Assembly: GCF_030506325.1 (NCBI RefSeq)
Contig: NZ_CP120683.1
Location: 1,302,001-1,366,000, forward strand
Length of the DNA: 64,000 nucleotides
Source: Tunicatimonas pelagia
Lineage (GTDB): Bacteria > Bacteroidota > Bacteroidia > Cytophagales > Cyclobacteriaceae
Direction of reading: 5' to 3'
The notes below the pieces were generated by a model. That model saw only the letters and a program-made list of their open reading frames with translations. It had not been told where the DNA came from and did not search any database. Shown in pieces: positions 42,906-52,197 of the stretch; position 1 is the stretch's first letter, and each line of letters starts with the position of its first letter. A program made the translations under genes and the position numbers.

Positions 42906-43484
42906 TTATTCTACCGAAGAAGTATTCAGTAAACGACGATTGAAATTCCGGTATAGTTGGTAAAAAATTATAGCGATGGCAGCCCCAAGTATCGCGCCGA
43001 TCAGTATATCTAACGGATAGTGAACGCCTACGTAAATACGGGTGTAAGAAACCACACCGGCCCAGGCAAATCCCCAGACAAACCATCGGCTCCAGCTACG
43101 AAGCAATAACCAAAGCCCAGTGGCAAAGCCAAACGTATTCGCAGCATGGGACGAGGCAAAACCGTATTTTCCCCCGCAACCTTCCACTACATGAACTTGA
43201 TCCGTTAATCCTGGATTATGGCAGGGTCTTAGACGCTCGAAGAAAGGCTTCATAAACCCGGAGGTGAGCTGGTCGCAGGCTATAATGATTAGCACCAGTA
43301 GTACAATCATCTTCGCCCCTTCCCATTTGTATTTTATTAGTAAAACAACGACGATCAAGGCGTAGGCCGGAAACCAAGTATACTTATTGGTAATTCGATA
43401 CATCACCGGGTCGAGCCAGGGAAGATGCAAGCTATTTAGCCACAGAAAAAGTTGTTGATCAGCCTCTTGAATGACTTCAATCAT
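42906..43484 (-). CDS. PAP2-family membrane phosphatase
   Basis: 192 aa with several membrane helices. All three phosphatase motifs are present: KPFFERLRP (C1), SSHAANTF (C2, with Ser-His), and SYTRIYVGVHYPLD (C3). It dephosphorylates a lipid phosphate or undecaprenyl pyrophosphate in the inner membrane. Convergent with ribE, monocistronic. Confidence 0.9.
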   Translation of the reverse strand: MIEVIQEADQQLFLWLNSLHLPWLDPVMYRITNKYTWFPAYALIVVVLLIKYKWEGAKMIVLLVLIIIACDQLTSGFMKPFFERLRPCHNPGLTDQVHVVEGCGGKYGFASSHAANTFGFATGLWLLLRSWSRWFVWGFAWAGVVSYTRIYVGVHYPLDILIGAILGAAIAIIFYQLYRNFNRRLLNTSSVE

Positions 43485-43553
43485 AGACAGAAATTAGCCA
43501 GACTAAGGTAGCAACTAGAGGCTTACTTTAAATACCAATGTGTAAAAAAATTA

Positions 43554-44450
43554 TTATAGCCCAAGGCCATTTCTGAAGACAAACTGATCGTAAGCATTGT
43601 GAAAAGCTTCTATATTGGGAGATAGTTCAATAGCGTACTCGTAGCTGGTGAGTGCATCCGCCAACAAATTATTCTGTTCGTAAAAAGAGGCTAGAATTAA
43701 TTTATCCAGCGCGTTTTCTTCGCCCGAAAATACTAGCTTCAACTCCCTAAGCTCTTGCTCAATCTGAGCCGATTCGTCCGGGGTCATATGCTTGATACCG
43801 TAGCTACTTGATTGTACTTCTTTATGTTGCTTCTTCTGCACGCTTACAATGAGTAACCTTTCGGAGGCAATAGGCTCTTGCTCAAAATCCAACCAAAGCT
43901 TAGTATCGGTAGCATCCTTTACCATCAGCACCTCGTCAAACATATTCTTAAACACTACCTCGTAATCATCGTTCAGCGTCTCCTGATCTTTCCAGCGTAG
44001 TACTACCTCCGGGCTAAAAACATCTACCGAATTAGGCAGGTACATTTTCAACTTTTTATTCTCTACTGACCGAGTAGTTTCTTTAGCACTGTTATCTGGG
44101 TTGGTAACCGACTCAACGTAGGCATTCGCATACTTCTGCGCCACTGCCGAAGGTTTTAGGTTGATACGCTGATGCAAGCGAGATACTTCGTAAGTGCCAG
44201 CTTTGTAGTAGGGAACTGTTTTTCCACTCTGGTGAACTAACCCAAGATATCCGCCTTTCTCAATTCTTATTAGATGATTCTCTCGTAGTTCCAATCCAAT
44301 CTCAACGGATTGCCAATCATCATCCGAATTAGAGCGATAAAAAACCTCTCCTTGGTGAGCCAGAACATTAAAAGTATACTGTACATCCTGACCAACAGCC
44401 ACTGTTAAGCTTAAAAAGATAAAAAGAAAATTGAGTAGTACGTATTTCAT
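43554..44450 (-). CDS. Hypothetical secreted protein with TPR-like C-terminus
   Basis: 298 aa with a signal peptide (to VGQ, residue 20). Residues 25-90 look FecR-like: FNVLAHQGEVFYRS, LRENHLIRIEKGGYLGLVHQSGK, a pattern of a small beta domain. The C-terminal 60 residues look like a TPR pair (LDKLILASFYEQNNLLADALTSYEYAIELSP). No family named with confidence. It has its own AT-rich upstream region. Confidence 0.6.
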   Translation of the reverse strand: MKYVLLNFLFIFLSLTVAVGQDVQYTFNVLAHQGEVFYRSNSDDDWQSVEIGLELRENHLIRIEKGGYLGLVHQSGKTVPYYKAGTYEVSRLHQRINLKPSAVAQKYANAYVESVTNPDNSAKETTRSVENKKLKMYLPNSVDVFSPEVVLRWKDQETLNDDYEVVFKNMFDEVLMVKDATDTKLWLDFEQEPIASERLLIVSVQKKQHKEVQSSSYGIKHMTPDESAQIEQELRELKLVFSGEENALDKLILASFYEQNNLLADALTSYEYAIELSPNIEAFHNAYDQFVFRNGLGL

Positions 44451-44852
44451 AGGTAGACCCGAATAATAGACAATTTAGGTGGTAGTACCGCACTAGTCGA
44501 TGCGCTTAGTGCTAGTCATCTATAAAAATATTAAATAATAGCGTATAGTAAAATAATATAGATATATTTTATACTTACAATCAAAATGTACTAATAAAGG
44601 TTCAATTAAATATTCAAACAATTTAATATGTGATACTATCATTACTAAGCCATTTACTACTTTTACGAGTAGATAAACTATATTATATCTTAATTTATTA
44701 TTCTATTTGAATAAACACCAACTCAGTAAATCGTTTATCTTAGAAACGATAACACAATCGCACGACGACTGTAAAGTATCCGTTTGAACTTGTTCTTTTG
44801 GGATGGTACTTCATTATCTTGTCGTTCCTTAAGCAAAAAAGCACTAAAAAAT
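44451..44852. other. AT-rich divergent spacer, no gene
   Basis: 402 nt between the hypothetical secreted gene and the MeaB gene. Very AT-rich at 44520-44720 with no coding signal, no stable hairpin and no clear promoter match. Likely holds both promoters. Confidence 0.4.
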
Positions 44853-45842
44853 ATGGGGCGAAAGATACTTACCGCTAAGCAGTACGCCAGCGAAATACGA
44901 GTTGGTAACCGCTTTGTTTTGAGTCAGGCTATTACTTTGGTGGAAAGTACGCTTGCCACGAGTCAGAACTTAGCCCAAACCATTATTAGCTCTCTTCTGC
45001 CTCACACTGGTAACTCTCTCCGTCTGGGGATTACGGGAGTGCCGGGAGTAGGAAAAAGTACATTTATTGATCAGTTGGGAATGATCTTGATCCAAAAAGG
45101 CCACCGGATTGCCGTGCTTAGTGTTGACCCTAGCAGTCAGCAGTCTAAGGGCAGTATCTTGGGGGATAAAACTCGGATGCAGCGGTTGAGCCAGCAGGAT
45201 TCAGCCTACATTCGCCCTAGCGCGGCAGGTAGCCACTTGGGTGGAGTAGCTCAGCAAACCCGAGAAGCTATTTTGCTCTGCGAAGCGGCTGGTTACGATG
45301 TAATCATTATTGAAACGGTTGGGGTTGGACAGTCGGAAACACTAGTTCGGCATATGACTGACTTCTTTCTTCTCTTAATGATTAGTGGAGCCGGAGATGA
45401 GCTACAGGGTATGAAACGAGGTATTATGGAAATGGCCGATACCATCGCTATTAACAAAGCCGATGATGGCAACGAGCAAGCGGCTCAAGTAGCCAAAAGA
45501 AACTATCAACAAGCACTTCACCTATTTCCACCTACGCCCGGAAAACCTCAACCCAAGGTAGTAACCTGCTCGGCTTTACACAACCAAGGTTTACATGAGA
45601 TTTGGAAGCAGATTCAAGCATTTATTGCCGCCACCCAAGCATCAAATTACTTTCAGCAACAGCGGCAACAACAGCAACGGAACTGGATGCACGAATTGAT
45701 TAATCGGCAGCTCTCGCAAGACTTCTTTCAGCAGGAGCGTATACGAAAGATACTGCCACAGATAGAAGAAGAGGTACTTCATGGTAGTATTACCGCTCGA
45801 GAAGGAGCCGAAAGGCTGATAACACTACACCGTAATTGTTAA
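44853..45842 (+). CDS. meaB: MeaB/ArgK-type methylmalonyl-CoA mutase chaperone GTPase
   Basis: I chose ATG 44853 (329 aa) over a TTG at 44784. Walker A GVPGVGKST at residues 62-70, then SVDPSSQQSKGSILGDKTRM, RPSAAGSHLGG, ETVGVGQSE, and NKADDGNE as the guanine-specificity block. It loads and protects the B12 cofactor of methylmalonyl-CoA mutase using GTP. No mutase gene lies in the window, so the partner is encoded elsewhere. Confidence 0.93.
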   Translation: MGRKILTAKQYASEIRVGNRFVLSQAITLVESTLATSQNLAQTIISSLLPHTGNSLRLGITGVPGVGKSTFIDQLGMILIQKGHRIAVLSVDPSSQQSKGSILGDKTRMQRLSQQDSAYIRPSAAGSHLGGVAQQTREAILLCEAAGYDVIIIETVGVGQSETLVRHMTDFFLLLMISGAGDELQGMKRGIMEMADTIAINKADDGNEQAAQVAKRNYQQALHLFPPTPGKPQPKVVTCSALHNQGLHEIWKQIQAFIAATQASNYFQQQRQQQQRNWMHELINRQLSQDFFQQERIRKILPQIEEEVLHGSITAREGAERLITLHRNC

Positions 45843-46159
45843 AAGCGACGGCTTACAAACTGCTGATTAGGTAGGTGCATGTTGTTAAACTGGACATTGG
45901 TTAATAGTCGGTAGTCCACGGGCATTGAGTTACAGGCGGCCGTCGTGCGGGTTAGAAAGTTGAAGTGTTCAGGTGTTAAAGTGTTATGGTGTTAGCGTAG
46001 TGATGTATGGGGGTTAGCTGTACCCATTGCTCATTGTCTACTACACGGTGTCCCACGCCAATTCATCATGATTCATCAGTCATTATTCATTAGCTGGTTG
46101 GTTCCATCAACGATCGATTTTAAATTCCGGTCTCCGGTCTCCAGAAAATAACTCTTTAT
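45843..46159. repeat. Intergenic mosaic of several repeat families
   Basis: 317 nt without a gene. In order it holds TTAATAGTCGGTAGTCCACGG (susD repeat family), GTTGAAGTGTTCAGGTG (19780 family), TTCATCATGATTCATCAGTC (21404 family) and CCGGTCTCCGGTCTCC (51500 family). It lies between the convergent MeaB and 910-aa genes. Confidence 0.6.
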
Positions 46160-48892
46160 TCAAAAAGTGATTTCCGCTAGCTCATTCTCGTATACCCGAT
46201 ATAGCTGATATTGGTTTCTGGCTTCTGAATACAATAAAGCGATCTCTCCACGGCTCTCGATCGGGCGGTTATTAAATAACTTTCCTTGCTGATCAAATAA
46301 GTAGGTGAATTCTTGCACCTTATCACTAATGGCTACGACCTGATTATCGGTTCCGAAATTATAGTATTGCACCGACAGCTCATCTCGGCTTAGTGCCCCG
46401 GGGGTGAAGTACGATTGCTCAAACCACACGCGTCCGGTTTTATCCAAAACACTGAGTCGTTGTTCGTCTTGGCGAACTATAATGTAATCTTTACCCAGTC
46501 GATCCGGACAAAGGAGAAAGTGAGTGTTGGAAGAAGGACGCAGCAGTTGTTCACGCTTTAGTAAGGTTCCAACTAGATTTAATGAAATCAGCTCGCCACT
46601 TTCGGTTACAGTAGTAAGTTCACTATCTGAGAAGTTGTTTCCGATTTTAATAGACAAAGGGTTTTCGCAAGCTTGCCCCAACTCTACCGGAAACCCCGGA
46701 TAAGCTTCTCCTCTCCGATTTAATAGGTACAGCAACCCATTTTCTAACAAGGCTACAATACAGTCTTTACCACGCACCCGAATGTGCTGGGGAGCCTCAG
46801 CTAGCGGAGCCGTGAGCGATAGGGGGTTCCATCCCTCCAGATTATCACGATCAGCGTTAAACAACCAGAGCTGCCCGAGCGGATCAGTAATTAAAAACCG
46901 ATAATTTCCATTTCGCTCATAATCAAATACTGACAGATACTGCACTCTAATATCTTCGGGTAAGTAAAACGGGTAACCATTCACGTAGTTACCCGAGCGG
47001 TCAACCACGTGCATTGTTGAGTCAGTAGCCCAAACGTAATTAGGAGGTGCGCTTTCCGGCAAATTAATCTGTATTATATCACCTACTAAAGTGGCTCGCG
47101 TTGAATCTGACCAAGTGATAGCCCGTTGAACGGGATCGAGAAGATGAACAACCTTCGATTGATCTTGCACCGCCACCCGAATTTTTTGGTCACCTCCTCG
47201 TACTACAAAAGGTTTCGATGAAATAGCTGTATCTATCCGCTGCCGATTAGCTGTAACGAAACTACCACTGCTTGGCTGATCTTCAGTTTGGTAGGTTACC
47301 ACCATATTGGTGTAGTACTCTTCGCCCATCGTACTAAATTGCAAGGCAATTTTATTCAGTTGGTTTAGTTCAGCCTCTTGGCTTTGGGCCCATTCGCCCC
47401 ATTTTGGTGAAAGCCCACTAACCCACTGCTTTCGGTAGTGAGGCATATCTACCAATAAGCTAAGATTTGCGGGGTTAATAGCCCGTTCCAAAAAACGGCT
47501 CTGCCGGGGCGATTTACTCCAGGTAGTTTCAGCAACTTGATCGGAAATTAGACGCTTCAGGGCATTAAGGCTACTGGAGAGCACCCAGTAAGAAGCATCT
47601 CGGTACCAAAAGTATTCCCCGAGCGACTGAGAGAAGTTACCGGTGAGCAGATTAGGTAATGGACTATCGGGTAGATTTCGTAAGATGTGGCCAGCGTATG
47701 CCTCCTGAAATGAAAGTGAGTCCGAGTTATTAGAAAAAGTTTCTAAGCGCTGCTCCAGTGCGGTAGCATCGGCAATCTCTACTATTATCAGATGATCTTC
47801 CAGTGTGCCTGAACTACTTTCTAGGGTAATTACTCCTAACTCATTGCCCGCCCAAGAGAACCAATCGGTTAGTGTACTTCCCGTTCTATCTTGGAAGTGC
47901 CGCTGCATAGATAACAGGTCGGTACTATCCTTGGTCTGAGACAAAAAGTTGAAGTACTTTTCCAGCCAAGAACTGGCCTCAGAAGATGTCCACTGGCGAA
48001 CGGTGGCTGTCCGGCTCGGCAAATAATTACTCAGGCCAAATGAAGCAGCGGATTGTTCCTCAAATACTGACAAGTAAGCCTCGTTGGGTGATGCTTGACC
48101 AAATCCGCTAAATAGCCATTGGTTGTCTTCAATTGATAAATCTAGCATCAAGCAGTCAGCCAAAGCATCTGTCAGGAAGTTGGTATGCTCGCCCCGATGA
48201 GTGGCAAATAGCGAAAAAAAGCGAGACAGTTGTTTACCGTTTATAATTACATCGCCCTGATCGTGCTGAGAAAAGGCACTTTGAGTCAACATCTTTCGCC
48301 ACGACTGAGCGGACACCTCCGTACTTCCTAATCGCCGAATCTGGTCTTCCACTAAAAACGGGGTAAAGCTACCAATCAGAAAGTTATCAATGTGTATCCA
48401 GGAGAAGCGAGTCTGCTGAGGTTGATAAACCCACTCTTGAATACTCATGCCTTGGTATTGCTGGCCTTCCACTTTCCACTCTGGCGAACTTTGTACCGCT
48501 GCTGTCAGATTCTTCCAATCAGTAGGTTTACGGGTGCTTGCTAAATCTACGTAGAACGAAAACCCCATGTCGTCGTTGCCAACAACGTGGCTCACAACGT
48601 AGGTTGAGCGATTATTGAGAAGGGAAGCAAGTGCAGCACTATCCAGTGCGCTTACTCCTGGTTTAATATTCTGAATATCGGGTAGCGAAGCCATCAGGCG
48701 ACCTAACGGACTGGTCTGCATATTTGCCCAATCTTCAGGAAAATTTTTAGAATGGTACACCCACAGGGCATCTTCGGCCACCAGCTGCTCAATAGTTACT
48801 AAGGCTGGTTCGGCAATATATTTTCGATAGCCAAAGATACCAGCAACTAACAATAGCAACCCACCCAGAAAAAAACCAATATTACGTAACAC
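46160..48892 (-). CDS. Large membrane-anchored protein, unknown function
   Basis: 910 aa. One N-terminal membrane helix (residues 4-22, IGFFLGGLLLLVAGIFGYR) and no signal cleavage site, so the bulk is probably periplasmic. Residues 35-550 form a large domain with alternating strands and helices (LWVYHSKNFPEDWANMQ, GSTLTDWFSWAGNELGVITLE), possibly DUF3352-like. The last 300 residues contain beta-propeller-like repeats (HLLDPVQRAITW, YVWATDSTMHVVDRSGNYVNGYPF, CIVALLENGLLYLLNRRGEAYPGFPVEL). No catalytic motif. I cannot name the family with certainty. Confidence 0.65.
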   Translation of the reverse strand: MLRNIGFFLGGLLLLVAGIFGYRKYIAEPALVTIEQLVAEDALWVYHSKNFPEDWANMQTSPLGRLMASLPDIQNIKPGVSALDSAALASLLNNRSTYVVSHVVGNDDMGFSFYVDLASTRKPTDWKNLTAAVQSSPEWKVEGQQYQGMSIQEWVYQPQQTRFSWIHIDNFLIGSFTPFLVEDQIRRLGSTEVSAQSWRKMLTQSAFSQHDQGDVIINGKQLSRFFSLFATHRGEHTNFLTDALADCLMLDLSIEDNQWLFSGFGQASPNEAYLSVFEEQSAASFGLSNYLPSRTATVRQWTSSEASSWLEKYFNFLSQTKDSTDLLSMQRHFQDRTGSTLTDWFSWAGNELGVITLESSSGTLEDHLIIVEIADATALEQRLETFSNNSDSLSFQEAYAGHILRNLPDSPLPNLLTGNFSQSLGEYFWYRDASYWVLSSSLNALKRLISDQVAETTWSKSPRQSRFLERAINPANLSLLVDMPHYRKQWVSGLSPKWGEWAQSQEAELNQLNKIALQFSTMGEEYYTNMVVTYQTEDQPSSGSFVTANRQRIDTAISSKPFVVRGGDQKIRVAVQDQSKVVHLLDPVQRAITWSDSTRATLVGDIIQINLPESAPPNYVWATDSTMHVVDRSGNYVNGYPFYLPEDIRVQYLSVFDYERNGNYRFLITDPLGQLWLFNADRDNLEGWNPLSLTAPLAEAPQHIRVRGKDCIVALLENGLLYLLNRRGEAYPGFPVELGQACENPLSIKIGNNFSDSELTTVTESGELISLNLVGTLLKREQLLRPSSNTHFLLCPDRLGKDYIIVRQDEQRLSVLDKTGRVWFEQSYFTPGALSRDELSVQYYNFGTDNQVVAISDKVQEFTYLFDQQGKLFNNRPIESRGEIALLYSEARNQYQLYRVYENELAEITF

Positions 48893-49337
48893 ACCTGTTC
48901 AGATTAAGCTCAACCAGATTACCCAGCAATTGAACGTACGTTAATCACTTTATACAAACACTCCGTAACCTGGCCGTAATTTATAAAAGTATTCGCGATT
49001 TATTTGGTTAATTCCACTACCAATCCCGCTACTCATGATTTATGAGTAGCGGGCTTAATCACTAGAGGATATTCCAATAAACTTCTAAGGTTCGTGACGA
49101 CACGAACTTCGGGGTAAATAATTATCAGAATAAGATTTACTAAGAACCACACATGTTCCCGCCACGTGCCTACCTGCTGGAGCGTGAGGTCGCTTCCTAT
49201 CGCCGTCATGAAATGATCGCGATAACGTTGTTAGTACCCAGACAGGATACTCGCACCGAACGCAAGTAGCGTGCCCCTCTATTCCAGACTTACCAAAGCA
49301 CTCGCTTATCGTTGAAGAAGAATCGGTGGTTTGTATT
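48893..49337. other. 445-nt spacer with a hairpin and a possible decayed fragment
   Basis: At 49025-49053 a perfect 12-bp inverted repeat (CCCGCTACTCAT / ATGAGTAGCGGG) with 5-nt loop lies between two minus-strand genes. At about 49150-49270 the DNA is visibly GC-richer with a short open frame (MFPPRAYLLEREVASYRRHE, stop after about 38 codons), which may be a remnant of a gene or insertion element. No intact gene seen. Confidence 0.4.
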
Positions 49338-50777
49338 TTAAATGGAAAAAGAAGTTCTCTGGAATTGATTAGGAAGGATGACAGTAAGCGTAGTGCCCCG
49401 GTTAGGACGAGAGGTGATGGTGATATTTCCTTTGAGCCGTTCTACAGTTTCATGGACAATAAATAATCCTAAGCCCGAGCCTTCGCTACGGTCGGTAGCC
49501 CGATAAAACATATCGAAAACGTGTGGCAGATGCTCCTCATCTAAACCAATGCCATTATCCCATATTTTAATGTTTGCCTGCTTTTTGCTGACCCGTACTT
49601 CTACCTTAATTCGAGACTTTCGAATTCCGTAGCGACGGTACTTAAAGGCATTAGAAATAATATTATTGAGTATGACCCGAATCTGCGTTAGGTCTGATAC
49701 GAAGGGGTTTGGTTGACTGATTCGTGTGCTTATTTCTAGGTTCTTATGGTCTTCCAGATGAAAGAAGCTGCTGATAGACTGCTCTACTTCTACCATAAAG
49801 TTGATTTTCAGCAGCGGTCGCGGAACAGAGCTTCGTGAGCGGGATATGCTTAATAGATTTACTAAAAAGGCATCTAGTCGCTTGATGCTTCCTTCAATAA
49901 GCCCAACAAATCGGTTGCGTTCGGCGTCATTAGTTTCATTCTGAAGCAGGGTAATTAATCCTTGCATTGATCGGAGCGGGGCTCGCAGATCGTGGGAGGC
50001 ATGATAAACAAAGTTATCCAAACCAGTATTAACCTGCTCTAGGGTTTTTATCTGCTGCTGAATAGCTGAAACATCCTGCGCTACTACGTAGATATTGTCT
50101 TTTGTATATTGAGCAGAAAACAATAGCCAGGTTTTATCAGGCAGTATTTCTAGCACTCGGTTCGTAACACTACCCTGCTCTACCACTTCCCGAATAAACT
50201 GTAGCCATTCGGGTGTTCGCTGCCAAGGGATATTAGCTAGCTCATCGTCGGCAATTCCCAGTAGCGTCAATGCTTCTGGATTCGCCTTTATGATGCTTCC
50301 TACTTGCGCCTCTACTACCAAAAACCCGGAAGGAATTGTTTTGGGTAGGGGGTAACGCCAAGGAAGTTGAGGCTCGCACTGAGTTGAGAAGTCAAGCACA
50401 ATTACCGGACTTCCTGATTCAGGCTGATTTAAAGTAGCGGTTACGGCTACCGATGTATGTGCTTGTTCGGCGTTGCTTATATCAACAACAGCTTCAACCC
50501 GCTGTCCGCCCCCGGTGAGCAGTAGGTCAACGATCTTCCGAAGCTGCCCCTCCCCTTTGCCAAAAGCTTGATACACCGCATGAATTGGTAACCGCACTGG
50601 AGTAGATATATCCTCTTCTCCTACAACAGTGGCAAACGCATTACCAGGTTGCCAATGAATTTCTTTCATATGTACCAACCCCCGAATACCTGCTTCGTCG
50701 GCCTTTTGCACAAAAGCGTCTTCAGAACCAGTGGTAAGTTCTGTCGGTTTAACAGATTTGGGGCGAGTACTTTCCAT
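49338..50777 (-). CDS. PAS-domain sensor histidine kinase
   Basis: 479 aa, no membrane helix, so cytoplasmic. PAS-like region at about 145-240 (IPSGFLVVEAQVGSIIKANPEALTLLGI, YVVAQDVSAIQQQIKTLE). The histidine phosphoacceptor is His262 in YHASHDLRAPLRS. The ATPase domain has N box NNIISNAFKYR, G1 WDNGIGLD, F box FDMFYRA, G2 GSGLGLFIV. No response regulator is adjacent. It lies alone with an AT-rich spacer upstream. Confidence 0.92.
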   Translation of the reverse strand: MESTRPKSVKPTELTTGSEDAFVQKADEAGIRGLVHMKEIHWQPGNAFATVVGEEDISTPVRLPIHAVYQAFGKGEGQLRKIVDLLLTGGGQRVEAVVDISNAEQAHTSVAVTATLNQPESGSPVIVLDFSTQCEPQLPWRYPLPKTIPSGFLVVEAQVGSIIKANPEALTLLGIADDELANIPWQRTPEWLQFIREVVEQGSVTNRVLEILPDKTWLLFSAQYTKDNIYVVAQDVSAIQQQIKTLEQVNTGLDNFVYHASHDLRAPLRSMQGLITLLQNETNDAERNRFVGLIEGSIKRLDAFLVNLLSISRSRSSVPRPLLKINFMVEVEQSISSFFHLEDHKNLEISTRISQPNPFVSDLTQIRVILNNIISNAFKYRRYGIRKSRIKVEVRVSKKQANIKIWDNGIGLDEEHLPHVFDMFYRATDRSEGSGLGLFIVHETVERLKGNITITSRPNRGTTLTVILPNQFQRTSFSI

Positions 50778-50957
50778 AAATTGAGTCCCTTATAAAAGAG
50801 ACATCCGATATTCTAGCACAAAAATAAGTGAATATTTTGATTGAATGCAATTATTTATCTTTTAGATACACTAAAATAGCTCAAAAAGTACGCGATTTAC
50901 ATGATTATTTTGGCGAACTAGAATATACGAAAGTAAGAAGTGGTCTGAAAATACCGC

Positions 50958-51479
50958 TTAGTGCAAATACACTCCTTCGCTATCAGGTTTGAACACGACC
51001 TCAATATGCTCCTGGAGGGTAGTAGCTAATTCTAATCCGGTATAGTTAGCCATTACGGGAAACTGGATATGACTTCGGTTGACTAAAACGGCAATCTCCA
51101 GCTTGCTGATGGATCGCTCAAGAAACGATGGAATACAATACGCCAACGTTCGTCCCGTATTCAGCACATCGTCTACGAGTACAATGCTATTTCCATCAAA
51201 ATCGGTAACAGGCACATTAAATGTTACTTGCGTTTGTTGCTGCGTAAATTTTTTGAGCGATACCTTTACCAGTTTGAGTGACCCTTCGCTACTCGAGAAA
51301 TGGCTAACTTTATCTAACTCCTTCGCAATTAGTTCGGCTAGATGGTAGCCCCGGTCTAGCACCCCAGCTAGTATAATTGCTTCTTGCTCGAAGTTACGCT
51401 CGTATATCTCGTAAGCAATCCGAATTACTTTCTGAGCAATCTGTTTTTGGTCTAACAACAAGCGAGATGAGTCAGTCAT
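50958..51479 (-). CDS. PyrR-like phosphoribosyltransferase family protein
   Basis: 173 aa. Carries the PRPP motif IVLVDDVLNTGRTL and the early RGYHLAELIAKEL, the layout of PyrR-type proteins, which regulate pyrimidine genes and have weak uracil phosphoribosyltransferase activity. No pyrimidine biosynthesis operon is adjacent, so regulation of one is not evident here. An inverted repeat lies upstream. Confidence 0.75.
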   Translation of the reverse strand: MTDSSRLLLDQKQIAQKVIRIAYEIYERNFEQEAIILAGVLDRGYHLAELIAKELDKVSHFSSSEGSLKLVKVSLKKFTQQQTQVTFNVPVTDFDGNSIVLVDDVLNTGRTLAYCIPSFLERSISKLEIAVLVNRSHIQFPVMANYTGLELATTLQEHIEVVFKPDSEGVYLH

Positions 51480-51489
51480 AGTTGGGCGA

Positions 51490-51547
51490 TTAAGTATTAT
51501 CGGAAACCGAAATCGAGAAACTGGAATCCGGTTTCCGGGTTCCGTAA
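51490..51547. repeat. Inverted repeat CGGAAACCG between two minus-strand genes
   Basis: CGGAAACCG (51501-51509) and CGGTTTCCG (51529-51537), a perfect 9-bp repeat with 19-nt spacing. Not followed by T, so more likely a family repeat than a terminator. Confidence 0.6.
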
Positions 51548-51548
51548 A

Positions 51549-52046
51549 CTATACCTTCACTCCATCAGACTCTTCCGGTATGGGTAGTGATTTACTGTCT
51601 TTGAAGGTTGATAAAATGACCAGCGATTGCAAGCTATCCACCACAGTAATTTCATTTACTTTGTTGAGCATTAGCTGCTGATAAGAAGCAATATCTTGAG
51701 CAATTACTCGCAGAATAAAGTCACTAGTACCTGTTACGTGGTGGCACTCAATAATTTCATCAATCCGGTTAACTGCTTCAATAAATGTACGAATACTCTC
51801 CTTATCGTGCCCCGTAAGCTTAATCATTACAAAGGTACTAATACCCAATCCAATTTTTGCAGTGTTCAGTTTAGCGTGGTAGCTATCAATTACACCTAAA
51901 GTTTCTAGCTTCTTTACTCGCTCTAGTGTGGGGGCAGGAGAAAGCCCTATTTCTTTCGAGAGTTGAGCATTCGTGATTTTAGCATTCGATTGCAGTATTT
52001 CTAGTATTTTACGGTCTATTCTGTCAAGTTTTAGGTTATGTGCCAT
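51549..52046 (-). CDS. Lrp/AsnC-family transcription regulator
   Basis: 165 aa. N-terminal winged helix (LDRIDRKILEILQSNAKITNAQLSKEIGLSPAPTLERVKKLETLGVI) and C-terminal RAM ligand domain (GLGISTFVMIKL, VTGTSDFILRV). Such regulators respond to amino acids. It is followed by a spacer and the PyrR-like gene on the same strand; co-transcription is possible but the gap is about 70 nt. Confidence 0.92.
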   Translation of the reverse strand: MAHNLKLDRIDRKILEILQSNAKITNAQLSKEIGLSPAPTLERVKKLETLGVIDSYHAKLNTAKIGLGISTFVMIKLTGHDKESIRTFIEAVNRIDEIIECHHVTGTSDFILRVIAQDIASYQQLMLNKVNEITVVDSLQSLVILSTFKDSKSLPIPEESDGVKV

Positions 52047-52108
52047 AGGTTTGCTTGTTTAAAAAAATTTATCAAATATACGCTAATTAGTAAACAAACG
52101 CTGAGGGC

Positions 52109-52138
52109 ATCGGTAAATTTCGCCGTAGCTTTACCGAT
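52109..52138. terminator. Hairpin downstream of the PKD/T9SS gene
   Basis: ATCGGTAAA (52109-52117) and TTTACCGAT (52130-52138), perfect 9-bp stem, 12-nt loop, 60 nt after the stop codon at 52198. No T run follows on the minus strand, so termination is uncertain. Confidence 0.4.
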
Positions 52139-52197
52139 TCGTCAAAATAATTTTAGGAAAAATCCTTATACGGCCACCTACCTGTCAAACGCTAAAG

